Source: Alicyclobacillus tolerans
GTDB lineage: Bacteria > Bacillota > Bacilli > Alicyclobacillales > Alicyclobacillaceae
Assembly (NCBI RefSeq): GCF_021739485.1
Contig: NZ_JAJFNK010000017.1
Span: forward strand, 43,217-107,216
DNA length: 64,000 nt
Reading direction: 5' to 3'
The translations under genes and the position numbers were made by a program. The notes beneath the pieces were generated by a model. The model did not search any database, was not told the origin of the DNA, and worked only from the letters and a program-made list of their open reading frames with translations. Below, one piece after another: positions 9,146-18,176 of this stretch. Within the stretch, counting starts at the first letter, position 1. Each line of letters opens with the position of its first letter.

Positions 9146-9294
9146 ATCCACAATGATTGGACTTGGATGACAGAATGGACTAGGATAAGAGTTTGCAGGC
9201 AAAGATTTTTACGAACGCGTAGTATGACTTGCATGAAGTTGGTACAAGCCTAAAGAAGGATGTGCGCCATTTTGCGCGAGGGGGTTATTGATTG

Positions 9295-10794
9295 ATGGCG
9301 TTGTTTACGGAAATGGAAATTAGCGACGATATTCTGAAGTCGTTAGAACAAATGGGGTTTGAAACGGCGACAGCCATTCAAACGCTGGCAATTCCTGTGG
9401 CACTTAGCGGCCGCGACTTGATTGGTCAGGCCCAAACCGGTACCGGTAAAACAGTGGCATTCGCCATTCCGATGGTGCAAAAGGTGGTTCCGACTGCCGA
9501 TCCAATTCAAGGACTGATTTTGACCCCGACGAGAGAACTTTGCATTCAGGTTGCCGAAGAAGTGCTCAAAGTAGGTTCCGAAAAAGGTGTGCGTGTGCTG
9601 GCCATATACGGGGGGCAGGATATCGAGCGGCAAATCCGCGCGTTGCGCAACCGCCCGCAGGTCATTGTCGCAACTCCGGGCAGACTGTTAGACCATATGA
9701 ACCGACGCACCATCCGGCTCAACGCGGTCCACACCGTGGTGCTTGACGAGGCGGACGAAATGCTCGATATGGGCTTCATCGAAGACATCGAAGCCATTCT
9801 AGGAGCATGTCCCGAAGACCGGCAAACCCTTTTATTTTCGGCTACTATGAAACCCGGCGTGCAAAACCTGGCCAAGAAGTTTATGAAAGACTTCGAAATG
9901 GTCGCCGTGAAAACGCAAGAAATGACGGTCCCGACCATCGAGCAAGTCTATTACGAGGTCAACGAAGGCCAAAAGCTCGACGTGTTGACGCGTTTGCTGG
10001 ATATTCAAAACCCAGAATTAGCGATTGTGTTTGGACGGACCAAGCGCCGCGTAGACGAGCTCACCAGGGCGTTGCAGACTCGGGGATATCTTGCGGACGG
10101 CTTGCACGGTGACCTGAGCCAAAGGCAAAGGGACAACGTTATGGCCAAGTTTCGCGAAGGGGCACTCGAAGTGCTTGTAGCGACGGACGTCGCGGCCCGG
10201 GGATTGGACGTTTCCGGTGTCACGCACGTGTTCAACTTCGACATTCCGCAAGATATGGACAGTTATGTCCACCGAATTGGTCGAACTGGGCGTGCAGGCA
10301 AAACCGGGATCGCGTCAACATTTGTGTCACCGCGAGAAATGGAACACCTTCGGGCCATCGAGCGGTTCGCCAAACGCAAAATCAACCGCCAACCGCTGCC
10401 GTCCTTCACCGAAGCGCGGGTCGGTAAGCAGAAGATCGCGATGGAGCAGTTGCTGGACGAGAGTCGGGGAAGTGACCTTAGCGGCATCCGTATGCTTGCC
10501 GAGGAACTGCTGCAGCAGCAGGACTCTGTTTCTTTGGTATCCGCTGCCATCAAACTGTTGACCAAGAACACCAAGGAAGTGCCTATCAAACTAACGGCTG
10601 AACAGCCTTTGCGCATTCGCAGAACCTCGCAGAGCTCGGGACCTGGGCGCTCAGACCGGGGGCCAGGAGGCCGCTCAGACCGGCGTACGGATCGCCGCAG
10701 CGGGCCGTCTGCGTATGCTCGAGGTGCGCGCACGGAGCGAAGGGGCCGTCACGGATCCGGATCCGATGCACCGTACCGTTCGAGACCGCACTAA
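9295..10794 (+). CDS. DEAD-box ATP-dependent RNA helicase
   Basis: RNA helicase of the CshA/DeaD type acting in ribosome assembly and mRNA turnover, often important in the cold. The 499-residue protein has Q-motif region at 18-34, Walker A AQTGTGKT (46-53), PTREL, the DEAD box (151-154), an SAT motif, and the C-terminal ARGLDV and HRIGRTGR motifs. The last about 60 residues are Arg/Gly/Ser/Asp-rich, an unstructured RNA-binding tail. The start ATG ([10 protein letters not shown]) has GAGGGGG upstream. A shared terminator separates it from the convergent cold-shock gene, an arrangement that fits a joint role in cold adaptation. Confidence 0.96.
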   Translation: MALFTEMEISDDILKSLEQMGFETATAIQTLAIPVALSGRDLIGQAQTGTGKTVAFAIPMVQKVVPTADPIQGLILTPTRELCIQVAEEVLKVGSEKGVRVLAIYGGQDIERQIRALRNRPQVIVATPGRLLDHMNRRTIRLNAVHTVVLDEADEMLDMGFIEDIEAILGACPEDRQTLLFSATMKPGVQNLAKKFMKDFEMVAVKTQEMTVPTIEQVYYEVNEGQKLDVLTRLLDIQNPELAIVFGRTKRRVDELTRALQTRGYLADGLHGDLSQRQRDNVMAKFREGALEVLVATDVAARGLDVSGVTHVFNFDIPQDMDSYVHRIGRTGRAGKTGIASTFVSPREMEHLRAIERFAKRKINRQPLPSFTEARVGKQKIAMEQLLDESRGSDLSGIRMLAEELLQQQDSVSLVSAAIKLLTKNTKEVPIKLTAEQPLRIRRTSQSSGPGRSDRGPGGRSDRRTDRRSGPSAYARGARTERRGRHGSGSDAPYRSRPH

Positions 10795-10833
10795 ATGCAT
10801 TTCGCAGTAAAAAATGGCCCCAATAGACGTCAA

Positions 10834-10862
10834 AACCCGCTCCTACTGGAGCGGGTTGTTGT
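10834..10862. terminator. Bidirectional terminator between helicase and csp
   Basis: Perfect 10-bp stem AACCCGCTCC (10834-10843) with GGAGCGGGTT (10848-10857), 4-nt loop. T-rich sequence follows on both strands. Confidence 0.88.
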
Positions 10863-10880
10863 TATCCGCAAAAGGTGAAA

Positions 10881-11081
10881 TTACAGAGCGACGACGTTCG
10901 CAGCTTGCGGACCCTTCGGGCCTTCAACCACGTCGAACGTTACGCGTTGTCCCTCTTCCAAGGTCTTGAAACCGTTGGATTGGATAGCGCTGTAGTGAAC
11001 GAAAACGTCATTGCCGTTTTCAACTGAAATGAAACCAAAGCCTTTGTCTGAATTGAACCACTTTACGGTACCTTCTTGCAT
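10881..11081 (-). CDS. cold-shock protein, CspA family
   Basis: Single-strand nucleic acid binding RNA chaperone of 66 residues. It begins [18 protein letters not shown], with the RNP1 motif KGFGFI and RNP2 VFVHY, and ends in the usual NVVAL. The first family residue K is replaced by QE after Met, otherwise canonical. AGGAGG precedes the ATG. The promoter lies far upstream, leaving an untranslated leader of about 140 nt, as in cold-induced csp genes whose leaders act as RNA thermosensors. The gene is convergent with a DEAD-box helicase. Confidence 0.97.
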   Translation of the reverse strand: MQEGTVKWFNSDKGFGFISVENGNDVFVHYSAIQSNGFKTLEEGQRVTFDVVEGPKGPQAANVVAL

Positions 11082-11230
11082 CCTGTGAATTCCTCCTGGT
11101 GCTTAATCAGCACTTGGTAAATTTGTTCATTTGCCCATATACCACAAGCCGTCTCCTCTGAAACCCATGAGGCGCAGAGAGAACGGCTCATCATTTCATA
11201 GTCGTGTGCAAATGAACCTTGACAAGGTAC

Positions 11231-11259
11231 AGTATACACTGCCATTGGGTGAATGTAAA
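11231..11259 (-). promoter_or_regulatory. Sigma-A promoter of csp
   Basis: On the minus strand TTTACA (11254-11259), 17-bp spacer, TATACT (11231-11236). The predicted start is near 11224, about 140 nt before the csp ATG. Confidence 0.75.
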
Positions 11260-11325
11260 GTCAGTGTCGCGGGCGTTCCAAATTTACCTTGAAATTGGAT
11301 TGCGTTCCACATGTTTCATCGTGTT

Positions 11326-12933
11326 TCATCCGATGTCTTGGTAGTTCGAACTGTCAGAAGAACTGTCCTTCGGGAGTGGAAACAACTCGCTGATGCGAAC
11401 CGTGCGCCCGTACTCGTTTTGAAATACGACGTGCTCCCGTCCCAATTGCCGCGGACTGTCTAATCCACAGGCAGCAGCCAGTGCGAACAGGCCTTGACGC
11501 AGGCTGACAATGTAGTTCATGACTCGCCACTGTTTTTCGCCTGGGACTAACGCAACTTGATATTTGGGGTCCGTGGTGGTCACGCCGGTCGGGCATTTAC
11601 CCGTGTGGCACTGCATGGCCATGATGCATCCGTTTGCCATCATAAATCCCCTCGCGGAATTGACGCAATCTGCACCCAAGGCTAAGGCGATCGCGACTTT
11701 GTCCGGGGTAATCAGTTTACCTGAGGCAAAGAGGCGAAACTTGTCCCGAATGCCAAACCGTCGGGCCGTGTCATCGACGGTTAACAGAGCAGGAAACAAC
11801 GGCAATCCCATGCTGTCGGCCATCGATTTGAACGTCGCCCCCGAACCTCCTTCGCCGCCGTCAACCGTAATAAAGTCCGGGAAAACGTCTAAATCCTTCA
11901 TGGTTTGGAAGAAGGATTCTAAGCGCGAGGCGTCCCCGACGACGATTTTGATGCCGACGGGTTTTCCGCCTTCTTGCTGCAGAGTCTGGACAAACTGGAG
12001 TGCGTCCTTGGCGTTTTTGAGGAAGGGAAATCGGTTGGGCGAATTGACCGTTTTCCCGACGGGTACTTTACGTATGGCTGCGATTTTCTCGTTGACCTTG
12101 GAACCTTCCAAGTGTCCGCCCCGGATTTTTGCACCCTGGGCAAACTTGAGTTCGAACGCTTTAATGTTGGGTTCGGCGGCTTTGCTCAAAAACTCTTCCA
12201 TCGAAAACTGACCTTTGTCGTCCCGGTAGCCGAACAGCCCGGGCCCAATCTGAGCGACGACGTCCACTCCAGTGGCCAAATGCTCGGGTGCAACACCCCC
12301 TTCGCCGGTGTTGATCCACGAACCCCCTGCCATTTTGGCCCCGTTTCCAGTAGAGAGAATATAGTGTTCCCCTACAGCTCCGTACGATGTCGCAGATGCT
12401 CCGAACATTCCCTTCACGCGCCAAGGGTGGGGGCGTTGCGGGCCGACCGTAATGGCATCGTCATCCGCGTACAGCCATTTGGAAGTGGTATCGTCTTCGA
12501 ACAGCTCGTGGCGAGTGAACAATCCTTCTTTTACAATGCGGTATTTTTTCGCGGGAATTTTAGCGGAGTTGTCGACTTTTAATTCCTCAGTTAGAAGCGG
12601 GAATAAGTCGTTGGAGATATAGAATCCGGATTTTTCAAAGTCGCGTCTTGATCCAAAGCTGACCAGGTCCGTGCGGTATTTGGCCGAGTACACTAAGCCG
12701 ATAAAATCGGCTCTCGAAAACGGTTTGCCTTCCGTATCGTTGTCAAACCAGTACTGCCGGAATTCAGGACCCATTTTTTCAAGGAGGTAGCGAACCCATC
12801 CCAAATACGGGTGAGCGCGGATGATCGAGTGCTGCGGCTTTTTGGACAGCCAATAAACGTAAGTGAACACGAATGCCGGCCCTAGGGCCACGACGATGAG
12901 TACAATGAGAATTGCAGTTTCCACACCATTCAT
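11326..12933 (-). CDS. FMN-binding glutamate synthase family protein (YerD-like)
   Basis: Membrane-anchored flavoprotein related to the synthase domain of GltB. The 535-residue protein has one N-terminal membrane segment (about residues 6-28), then the FMN-binding TIM barrel; HLEGSKV, GGEGGSGATF and the C-terminal C-x4-CPTG cluster segment (QCHTGKCPTGV) match the FMN and iron-sulfur regions of glutamate synthases. It lacks the N-terminal glutamine amidotransferase domain, so it is not a complete glutamate synthase; its reaction in Bacillus (YerD) is not established. The start is supported by GATGAGGAG. It stands alone on its strand. Confidence 0.9.
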   Translation of the reverse strand: MNGVETAILIVLIVVALGPAFVFTYVYWLSKKPQHSIIRAHPYLGWVRYLLEKMGPEFRQYWFDNDTEGKPFSRADFIGLVYSAKYRTDLVSFGSRRDFEKSGFYISNDLFPLLTEELKVDNSAKIPAKKYRIVKEGLFTRHELFEDDTTSKWLYADDDAITVGPQRPHPWRVKGMFGASATSYGAVGEHYILSTGNGAKMAGGSWINTGEGGVAPEHLATGVDVVAQIGPGLFGYRDDKGQFSMEEFLSKAAEPNIKAFELKFAQGAKIRGGHLEGSKVNEKIAAIRKVPVGKTVNSPNRFPFLKNAKDALQFVQTLQQEGGKPVGIKIVVGDASRLESFFQTMKDLDVFPDFITVDGGEGGSGATFKSMADSMGLPLFPALLTVDDTARRFGIRDKFRLFASGKLITPDKVAIALALGADCVNSARGFMMANGCIMAMQCHTGKCPTGVTTTDPKYQVALVPGEKQWRVMNYIVSLRQGLFALAAACGLDSPRQLGREHVVFQNEYGRTVRISELFPLPKDSSSDSSNYQDIG

Positions 12934-13127
12934 CTCCTCATCTTGAGTTGTGCAGCGGTGTTGCCACTAAAGCCATTGTAACGCAATTGCGACAAGTGCA
13001 AAGAAAAAAGGCAGTTTAGTTCGGGAACTGGCGCCCGACGAAACAGCCCGACTATAGAAACTAGGATCCGGAAAGTATGTCAACGATCTCGCGTAGATAT
13101 CCAATTCGACAGGGGAGAGGACGCGCG

Positions 13128-13379
13128 TTAACGGACTTCTGAGCGGTGCAGTTCTGACACGCAACTTCTGCAAATATTTCGCTCTTTATATACAAAAACT
13201 TCTTTCTTCGAACCGCAAAACAGACAAACTGGTTCGTATTTTTCCAACACGACTCGTTCCCCATCCACAAAGATTTCCATGGGGTCTGATACGTCAATTT
13301 CCAATTTTCGTCGCAGTGACATTGGCAGTACGATTCGCCCGAGTTGGTCGACCTTGCGTACAATCCCGATGGACTTCAC
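13128..13379 (-). CDS. AbrB/SpoVT-type regulator with C-terminal four-cysteine module
   Basis: Transition-state type transcriptional regulator of 83 residues. Residues 1-45 form a swapped-hairpin AbrB DNA-binding domain (SIGIVRKVDQLGRIVLP). The C-terminal part contains C52-x2-C55 and C70-x2-C73, a likely zinc site or zinc ribbon, present instead of the usual AbrB oligomerisation tail. GTG start with GGGAGGGA a few bases upstream. It faces away from the unknown gene at 13968, with a long shared intergenic region. Targets unknown. Confidence 0.88.
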   Translation of the reverse strand: MKSIGIVRKVDQLGRIVLPMSLRRKLEIDVSDPMEIFVDGERVVLEKYEPVCLFCGSKKEVFVYKERNICRSCVSELHRSEVR

Positions 13380-13967
13380 GATGCTCCCTCCCTTAACCGA
13401 CCTTCATTCTGACAGGTATTCCTCAAAATTACCTTGAATTTGAATTGGGCACCCGAAATATGGGAGTACAAAGCAATGCAACCCAAAGTCCGTCTAAAAA
13501 AGTATCGTCATATCCGCATGGAATTCGTTGAAATGCGACACGATTTGCGAGGTTCCCGAACTTACCGGTTTAAGAAAAGGAACGTAGGTAAATGGCTGTA
13601 GAATGCCGCTGCAACGAGCTTTTGCGAACCTCGGCGAAATGTTGCACATTCCGTTGGCTTGTCAAGGTTTGTCGGATTGTCGTGTTTGACACTAGTCGGA
13701 TTCATGGGGTAAAAGTGTAGGGTAAATGCGGTGTCTATCTCCCCTTGTGCGTCAAGTTGCCGCAGTCTCATAGAGAAACTCACCCGGACGGGTGAGACTG
13801 CCCGCTGGGTATGAGCCCGAATCCCTGGAGCGCGGACACCCGGCGCACGGATCTGAAAACGCGATCGAAAACGATGCAAAGTGAAATACCACTTGAAACG
13901 AACGACCACAACCCGACGAAATGTCATGACTTAAGAACAAATACCATATATCGAGGGAGATGTTGTG
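13380..13967. other. 588-bp intergenic region between divergent genes
   Basis: No convincing coding frame. It contains an inverted repeat CTCACCC/GGGTGAG (13779-13785 with 13790-13796) and, overlapping it, an alternative pairing CAGTCTCA (13763-13770) with TGAGACTG (13793-13800), so two hairpins compete. No strong sigma-A promoter was recognised. It probably holds control regions for the AbrB-like gene and the gene at 13968. Confidence 0.5.
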
Positions 13968-14663
13968 ATGAGCTGGACAAATGGTCAGTCTGCGCGGACA
14001 AACCAGTCGCCGTTCATTGATCCGGTTAACGAAGAAAGAAGCATTCCCCCGGCCTCCACGGGATACACCCAGCAAGGTCATTACAAAAAGGGGTACCGTT
14101 CCCACGTTCCATCTCAACCTGCAAAGGAAGTGGCCGCTACGTTCACGCAGGAGGGACTGGCGACGTTTGCCTCAATTTTTTCGAGTTCCGTGGAAGCAGC
14201 TATGATGAAGGCTCTGCCAGAGGTCGTCGATCGCGTTTTCGCGCAAAAAGTTGAGCCGCTTTTTGAACAACTTGCGAACCAGTTGCGCGGGGAAATCGAA
14301 GCGTACCTGGCAACAAGCCGAGAGTCGATAGAACGACCAGAGGAGAATGCGCAAGAAAGCGTGGCAATGGCGGTTGAACACGGCTTGCACATAGGTAACC
14401 CGAATTCCTCCTCAAGGCTTTCAGCCCAGGGGGAGTTGGAGTCCGATGGCGATGAAAACCGCATTCAACGGGAACTTGAAGCGGTATTGGCCTTCCTGAA
14501 AGACGCTGGCCGCGCTGTGCGGACGAAGGAACTTTGTGCCATGGTTCCGAGCGTTTACTGGGGCAAAAACGCTTCGGCGAAACTCACGAAACTGATGAGG
14601 GTGTCAAAAGGGCAGATTGAGCGGATTGACAAGGGCCTGTATCGCTGCTGCGAAGTGCAATGA
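13968..14663 (+). CDS. hypothetical protein, 231 aa, possible C-terminal winged helix
   Basis: Not recognised. The protein starts MSWTNGQSARTNQSPF (ATG after GAGGGAGAT). Residues 1-45 are polar and Gln/Ser-rich, 50-110 form a predicted amphipathic helical stretch (FASIFSSSVEAAMMKALPEV), 110-160 are acidic and low-complexity, and 165-231 look like a compact domain (EAVLAFLKDAGRAVRTKELC) resembling the winged-helix modules fused to bacterial nucleoid or silencing proteins. No signal peptide. It is a single gene followed by a terminator. The DNA-binding idea is only inference from the C-terminal pattern of helix, KT/RT turn and Lys/Arg-rich end. Confidence 0.7.
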   Translation: MSWTNGQSARTNQSPFIDPVNEERSIPPASTGYTQQGHYKKGYRSHVPSQPAKEVAATFTQEGLATFASIFSSSVEAAMMKALPEVVDRVFAQKVEPLFEQLANQLRGEIEAYLATSRESIERPEENAQESVAMAVEHGLHIGNPNSSSRLSAQGELESDGDENRIQRELEAVLAFLKDAGRAVRTKELCAMVPSVYWGKNASAKLTKLMRVSKGQIERIDKGLYRCCEVQ

Positions 14664-14672
14664 CTCGTGAAC

Positions 14673-14706
14673 GGACAGTGCGGGGGTCATGAGGCGCTGT
14701 CCTTTC
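14673..14706 (+). terminator. Terminator after the 231-aa gene
   Basis: Nine-pair stem GGACAGTGC (14673-14681) with GCGCTGTCC (14694-14702), one G-T pair, then TTTCCTC. Confidence 0.6.
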
Positions 14707-14747
14707 CTCGCTGTTTTTCTCACGCATGGCTTCCCGGATAGTTTCCC

Positions 14748-15284
14748 CTATTGAATGATGCTTTTACTCTCAGAAAATGGGTATACCACAAATTGCGCTT
14801 GACCAACGATGGCTGCACGTGCCACATACTTGTGGGTCCAAAACCGGCTGTCTAATGAGACGGGGCGATTGTCTCCCATCATGAAGTAGTGACCAGAAGG
14901 CACATGGTACGTTCCAAGACCGGATTGGTTCGGCAAGTGAATGTAAGGCTCCTCAAACAGCTTGCCGTTGATGTAAATGTGGTGATCAGTCACCGTGACG
15001 GTATCGCCCGGCATGCCGATAATCCGTTTAACGAACAACTCGGAAGGGTTGTCAGGGTAGTGAAATACAACCACTTCACCGCGGTACAGATTTGAGAACT
15101 CGGTCTGTAGTTTATTGACGAGAATGTAGGACGGTGCCGGAATGGTCGGCTCCATGGATTGCGTAGGCACCTCGGCACCGTAAACAACCCACTGTTTCAG
15201 GGCAAGCGCAATGACGATTCCTACGACAATGGGACCAAGTTGTTTCCAGAACGTTTTAAGCCAAGCTTTACGTGGGCCGCGCAT
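14748..15284 (-). CDS. lepB: signal peptidase I
   Basis: Membrane serine-lysine protease removing signal peptides after Sec or Tat export. The 178-residue form chosen starts MRGPRKAWLKTFWKQ, with AGGGGAG eight bases upstream; longer ATGs exist (15305) but lack a site. One membrane anchor spans residues 15-33. The catalytic Ser43 lies in PTQSMEPT and Lys86 in FVKRIIGMPGD; the later GDNRPVSLDSR box is complete. Length matches the short SipS-type enzymes of Bacillota. It is divergent from the acyl-CoA dehydrogenase operon. Confidence 0.95.
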   Translation of the reverse strand: MRGPRKAWLKTFWKQLGPIVVGIVIALALKQWVVYGAEVPTQSMEPTIPAPSYILVNKLQTEFSNLYRGEVVVFHYPDNPSELFVKRIIGMPGDTVTVTDHHIYINGKLFEEPYIHLPNQSGLGTYHVPSGHYFMMGDNRPVSLDSRFWTHKYVARAAIVGQAQFVVYPFSESKSIIQ

Positions 15285-15533
15285 GTTTTGTTCTCCCCTT
15301 GTCATGTGTTCGGGAAAAACAACCTCTCTGGCGGGTTTCCCGTTGAAGTGCATTGGACGAACCCCTCCAAATGGGGTTTGTTGCCGATCTCGTAACCAGA
15401 ATACCAAATTATATGGTTAAGGTGTTCGTGGATGCACTGCCGTAGTTTCTGAAAATTCTCCGTGCAAATTCCAATAGACCACGGTAATCTGATATTACAA
15501 CAGTATAGAGGAAACCAAACAGGGGTGAGCGTT

Positions 15534-16679
15534 GTGTTTGAGTTGTCAACGGACCATAAAGCGGTTCGGGAAAGCGTTTTCCGTTTGGCGCAGGAGAAGG
15601 TGAAACCGCGAGCTGCAGAAATTGATGAGCAAGGCGAGTATCCGCGCGATATGTTGGAACTGTTTTCACGCTATGGTTACATTGGAGCAAACATCCCAGA
15701 GGAGTACGGCGGAGCGGGTCTTGACCTGCTTAGTTTCTGCATCATTATCGAAGAAGTGGCGCGGGTTTGCGCTTCATCGTCTCAGGTTCTGGCCGTTCAA
15801 GAACTGGGATCTCTTCCGATTATGATTGGCGGCAGCGAGGAATTGAAGCAGCGCTTTCTTCCGGATGTGGCTTCCGGCCACAAGGTCATCGCCTACGCAC
15901 TCACGGAGCCTGGGGCCGGATCCGATGCCCAAGGGATTCAAACCAAAGCTGAGCGCGACGGAGACGATTACATCTTAAACGGGCAGAAGATGTTCATTAG
16001 CAACGGCGGGGTTGCAGATTTGTACACGGTGTTTGCGAAGACGAGCAAAGGAATCACTGCGTTTGTTGTAGACGAGGAGACCGAGGGTTTTAAAGTCGGG
16101 AAACTCGAGAAGAAAATGGGGATCAAGGGCTCGCCAACGGCGCAGTTGTTTTTTGACAACTGTCGCATTCCAGCGGAAAACCGGATCGGAAACGAGGGTG
16201 AGGGCTGGCTGTATGCCATGAAGACGTTTGACAAGTCCCGTCCCACCATTGGAGCGCAGGCGCTTGGGATTGCCCAGGGAGCTTTTGACATATGCTTGCA
16301 ATACACGCAAGAACGGGTGCAGTTCGGCAAAACCATTTCGACGTTTCAAGCCGTTCAATTCATGTTAGCAGACATGGCCACCCAAATCGAAGCTGCGCGG
16401 AATCTTGTATACAAGGCAGCATCGATGGTTAATCAACTTCCTTCCGATGGGAAAAACCCCGATTTAATCCGGGCTTCTTCGATGGCGAAGATGTTTGCTT
16501 CGGATGTCGCGATGAAAGTGACTACGGACGCAGTTCAACTCCTGGGCGGCTATGGATACATTCAGGATTATGCCGTGGAACGCATGATGCGCGATGCCAA
16601 AATCACACAGATTTACGAGGGAACGAATCAAATTCAGCGTCTGGTCATTGCCCGGACACTGTTGGGAGGCAGTCAATGA
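15534..16679 (+). CDS. acyl-CoA dehydrogenase
   Basis: FAD-dependent enzyme introducing the alpha-beta double bond in acyl-CoA. The 381-residue protein (GTG start after AGGGGTGAG) has the full three-domain fold: YALTEPGAGSDA (FAD/substrate contact, 121-132), TQERVQFGKTI (258-269) and the C-terminal QIYEGTNQIQ with the catalytic base Glu362. Length is exactly that of short- and medium-chain enzymes. Its stop overlaps the start of the next hydrolase gene by 4 bp, and two hydrolases plus a thioesterase follow in the same operon, which points to degradation of a specific acyl-CoA. Chain length specificity cannot be read. Confidence 0.95.
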   Translation: MFELSTDHKAVRESVFRLAQEKVKPRAAEIDEQGEYPRDMLELFSRYGYIGANIPEEYGGAGLDLLSFCIIIEEVARVCASSSQVLAVQELGSLPIMIGGSEELKQRFLPDVASGHKVIAYALTEPGAGSDAQGIQTKAERDGDDYILNGQKMFISNGGVADLYTVFAKTSKGITAFVVDEETEGFKVGKLEKKMGIKGSPTAQLFFDNCRIPAENRIGNEGEGWLYAMKTFDKSRPTIGAQALGIAQGAFDICLQYTQERVQFGKTISTFQAVQFMLADMATQIEAARNLVYKAASMVNQLPSDGKNPDLIRASSMAKMFASDVAMKVTTDAVQLLGGYGYIQDYAVERMMRDAKITQIYEGTNQIQRLVIARTLLGGSQ

Positions 16680-17380
16680 GTCAGGTACAAGAACCTAGCT
16701 TTCTGTTGATTCACGGCGCCGGTGGAAGTCACAGCAAATGGCGCGCCTTGATGCAGGACATGCCTGGAAATTTGGCTCAAGCCATCGACTTGCCGGGACA
16801 CGGGAACGACCAAAGCGACTGCAAAACGAGTGTTGAAGACATGGCAGAGTATATCCGTTCAACGCTTGTCAAACCTGTCGTTGTCGTGGGACATTCAATG
16901 GGCGGGCTCATTGGAATTGAGCTGGCGAGTCGCAGTCGTTTCGTGCAGGGACTGGTGCTCATCAACAGTCACTTCGAGCTGCCGGTTCACCCAGGCATCC
17001 TCCAGCAATTGGAACAAGGGGTATTTCCTGAAGCCCTGTTTTACGCATCCTACGCAAAAAGTACGTCCCAAAAGCTTTTGGACGCAGAACGCGAGGAGTT
17101 AGCCCAGACACCGGTCAGTGTGGCCTTTGCCGATTTTCGCGCTTGCGACGCCTACAAAAGCGGTTCCAACAAGTTGGCCGCTTTACAAATCCCCGTTCTG
17201 GCCGTATACGGTGATTCGGACCGGTTGCTTCCCAAAGATGCCAAGGCGAACATGCAAGCCGTTTGCCCCGCTGCTCGAATTGAGGTGGTTTCACAATCCG
17301 GCCACTATGCCATATTGGAGCAGCCGCAGTTTGTGCGTGAAATCTTGTTCTCTTTTCAAACCACGAAGGAGGAAATGTAA
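16676..17380 (+). CDS. alpha/beta hydrolase
   Basis: Serine hydrolase of 234 residues in the acyl-CoA dehydrogenase operon, overlapping the upstream stop (ATGA). It has an HGAGGS oxyanion segment (13-18), the nucleophile elbow GHSMGG with Ser74, an Asp in YGDSDRL and a His in SGHYAI, so the triad is complete. A small lid region is present. It sits two bases before a second hydrolase of the same superfamily; the pair share little sequence and probably have different substrates. Likely an esterase or thioesterase; no specific role can be given. Confidence 0.9.
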   Translation: MSQVQEPSFLLIHGAGGSHSKWRALMQDMPGNLAQAIDLPGHGNDQSDCKTSVEDMAEYIRSTLVKPVVVVGHSMGGLIGIELASRSRFVQGLVLINSHFELPVHPGILQQLEQGVFPEALFYASYAKSTSQKLLDAEREELAQTPVSVAFADFRACDAYKSGSNKLAALQIPVLAVYGDSDRLLPKDAKANMQAVCPAARIEVVSQSGHYAILEQPQFVREILFSFQTTKEEM

Positions 17381-17382
17381 AC

Positions 17383-18156
17383 ATGTCCACGGTTCGCGTC
17401 AATGAAGTTGAACTGTTCGTTGAAGGAACGGGGCAGGGAAAGCCCCTGCTTCTCATTCACGGTCTGGGACTGGACCACTCGATTTGGCAACTGCAGCAAC
17501 CCGCGTTCAGCCCGTATTTTAGGGTGGTTTCCTACGACGTACGCGGCCATGGCCAAAGCAGTCGATCTGTAAATTATTCCCTCGTCGATCACGCCCGCGA
17601 CTTAGCACAGTTGATGAATGAGCTCGGAATTGAGAAGGCTCATATCATGGGACTCTCGATGGGCACGTACATTTGTCAGCAGTTTGTCTCTCTGTATCCA
17701 GAGAGAGTGGAGAAGATGGTCCTCGCGGCGACCAAACCGTCCGGAAAAACGTCGAGTACGCAGATTCTCATTGAACAAGCCCAGCGCGAAGGTAAGAACA
17801 TCGATTTTGAGACGGTTATGCACATCGCCGAAAAGGCGTGTTTTCGCGAAGGGGTCGGCCCTGAGGCGGTTCAAATCTATCGAACAGCCTCCCGGTTTGA
17901 CACGCTTGAATCGTATATGGAAGCCATGAAGGCACTGACCAATTTTGACTTTTCACCGGTGTTGCCAAGTGTACGGGCTCAGACGTTGGTCATTAACGGA
18001 GACGAAGACGTTCTAACCACCCTCTCTCAGGCCAGAGCGGTTCACGAATTGATTCCGGGTTCAAAACTGGTGGTCATGGAGCACTGCGGGCACCTTTGCA
18101 ATATCGAACAACCCGACGTGTTCAACCGCGAAGTCCTTGCGTTTTTGCGGGACTAA
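17383..18156 (+). CDS. alpha/beta hydrolase, 3-oxoadipate enol-lactonase-like
   Basis: Second hydrolase of the operon, 257 residues. HGLGLD at 26-31 provides the oxyanion hole, Ser92 lies in GLSMGT, Asp in NGDEDVL and His in HCGHLC complete the triad. The arrangement VRGHGQS (53-59) and overall length resemble PcaD-type enol-lactonases and haloperoxidase-like esterases. A GGAGG precedes ATG. The gene is 2 bp after the previous hydrolase and 20 bp before a thioesterase gene, so translation is probably coupled. Function inferred only at superfamily level. Confidence 0.9.
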   Translation: MSTVRVNEVELFVEGTGQGKPLLLIHGLGLDHSIWQLQQPAFSPYFRVVSYDVRGHGQSSRSVNYSLVDHARDLAQLMNELGIEKAHIMGLSMGTYICQQFVSLYPERVEKMVLAATKPSGKTSSTQILIEQAQREGKNIDFETVMHIAEKACFREGVGPEAVQIYRTASRFDTLESYMEAMKALTNFDFSPVLPSVRAQTLVINGDEDVLTTLSQARAVHELIPGSKLVVMEHCGHLCNIEQPDVFNREVLAFLRD

Positions 18157-18176
18157 GCCGGTTTTGGAGGGAGAGC

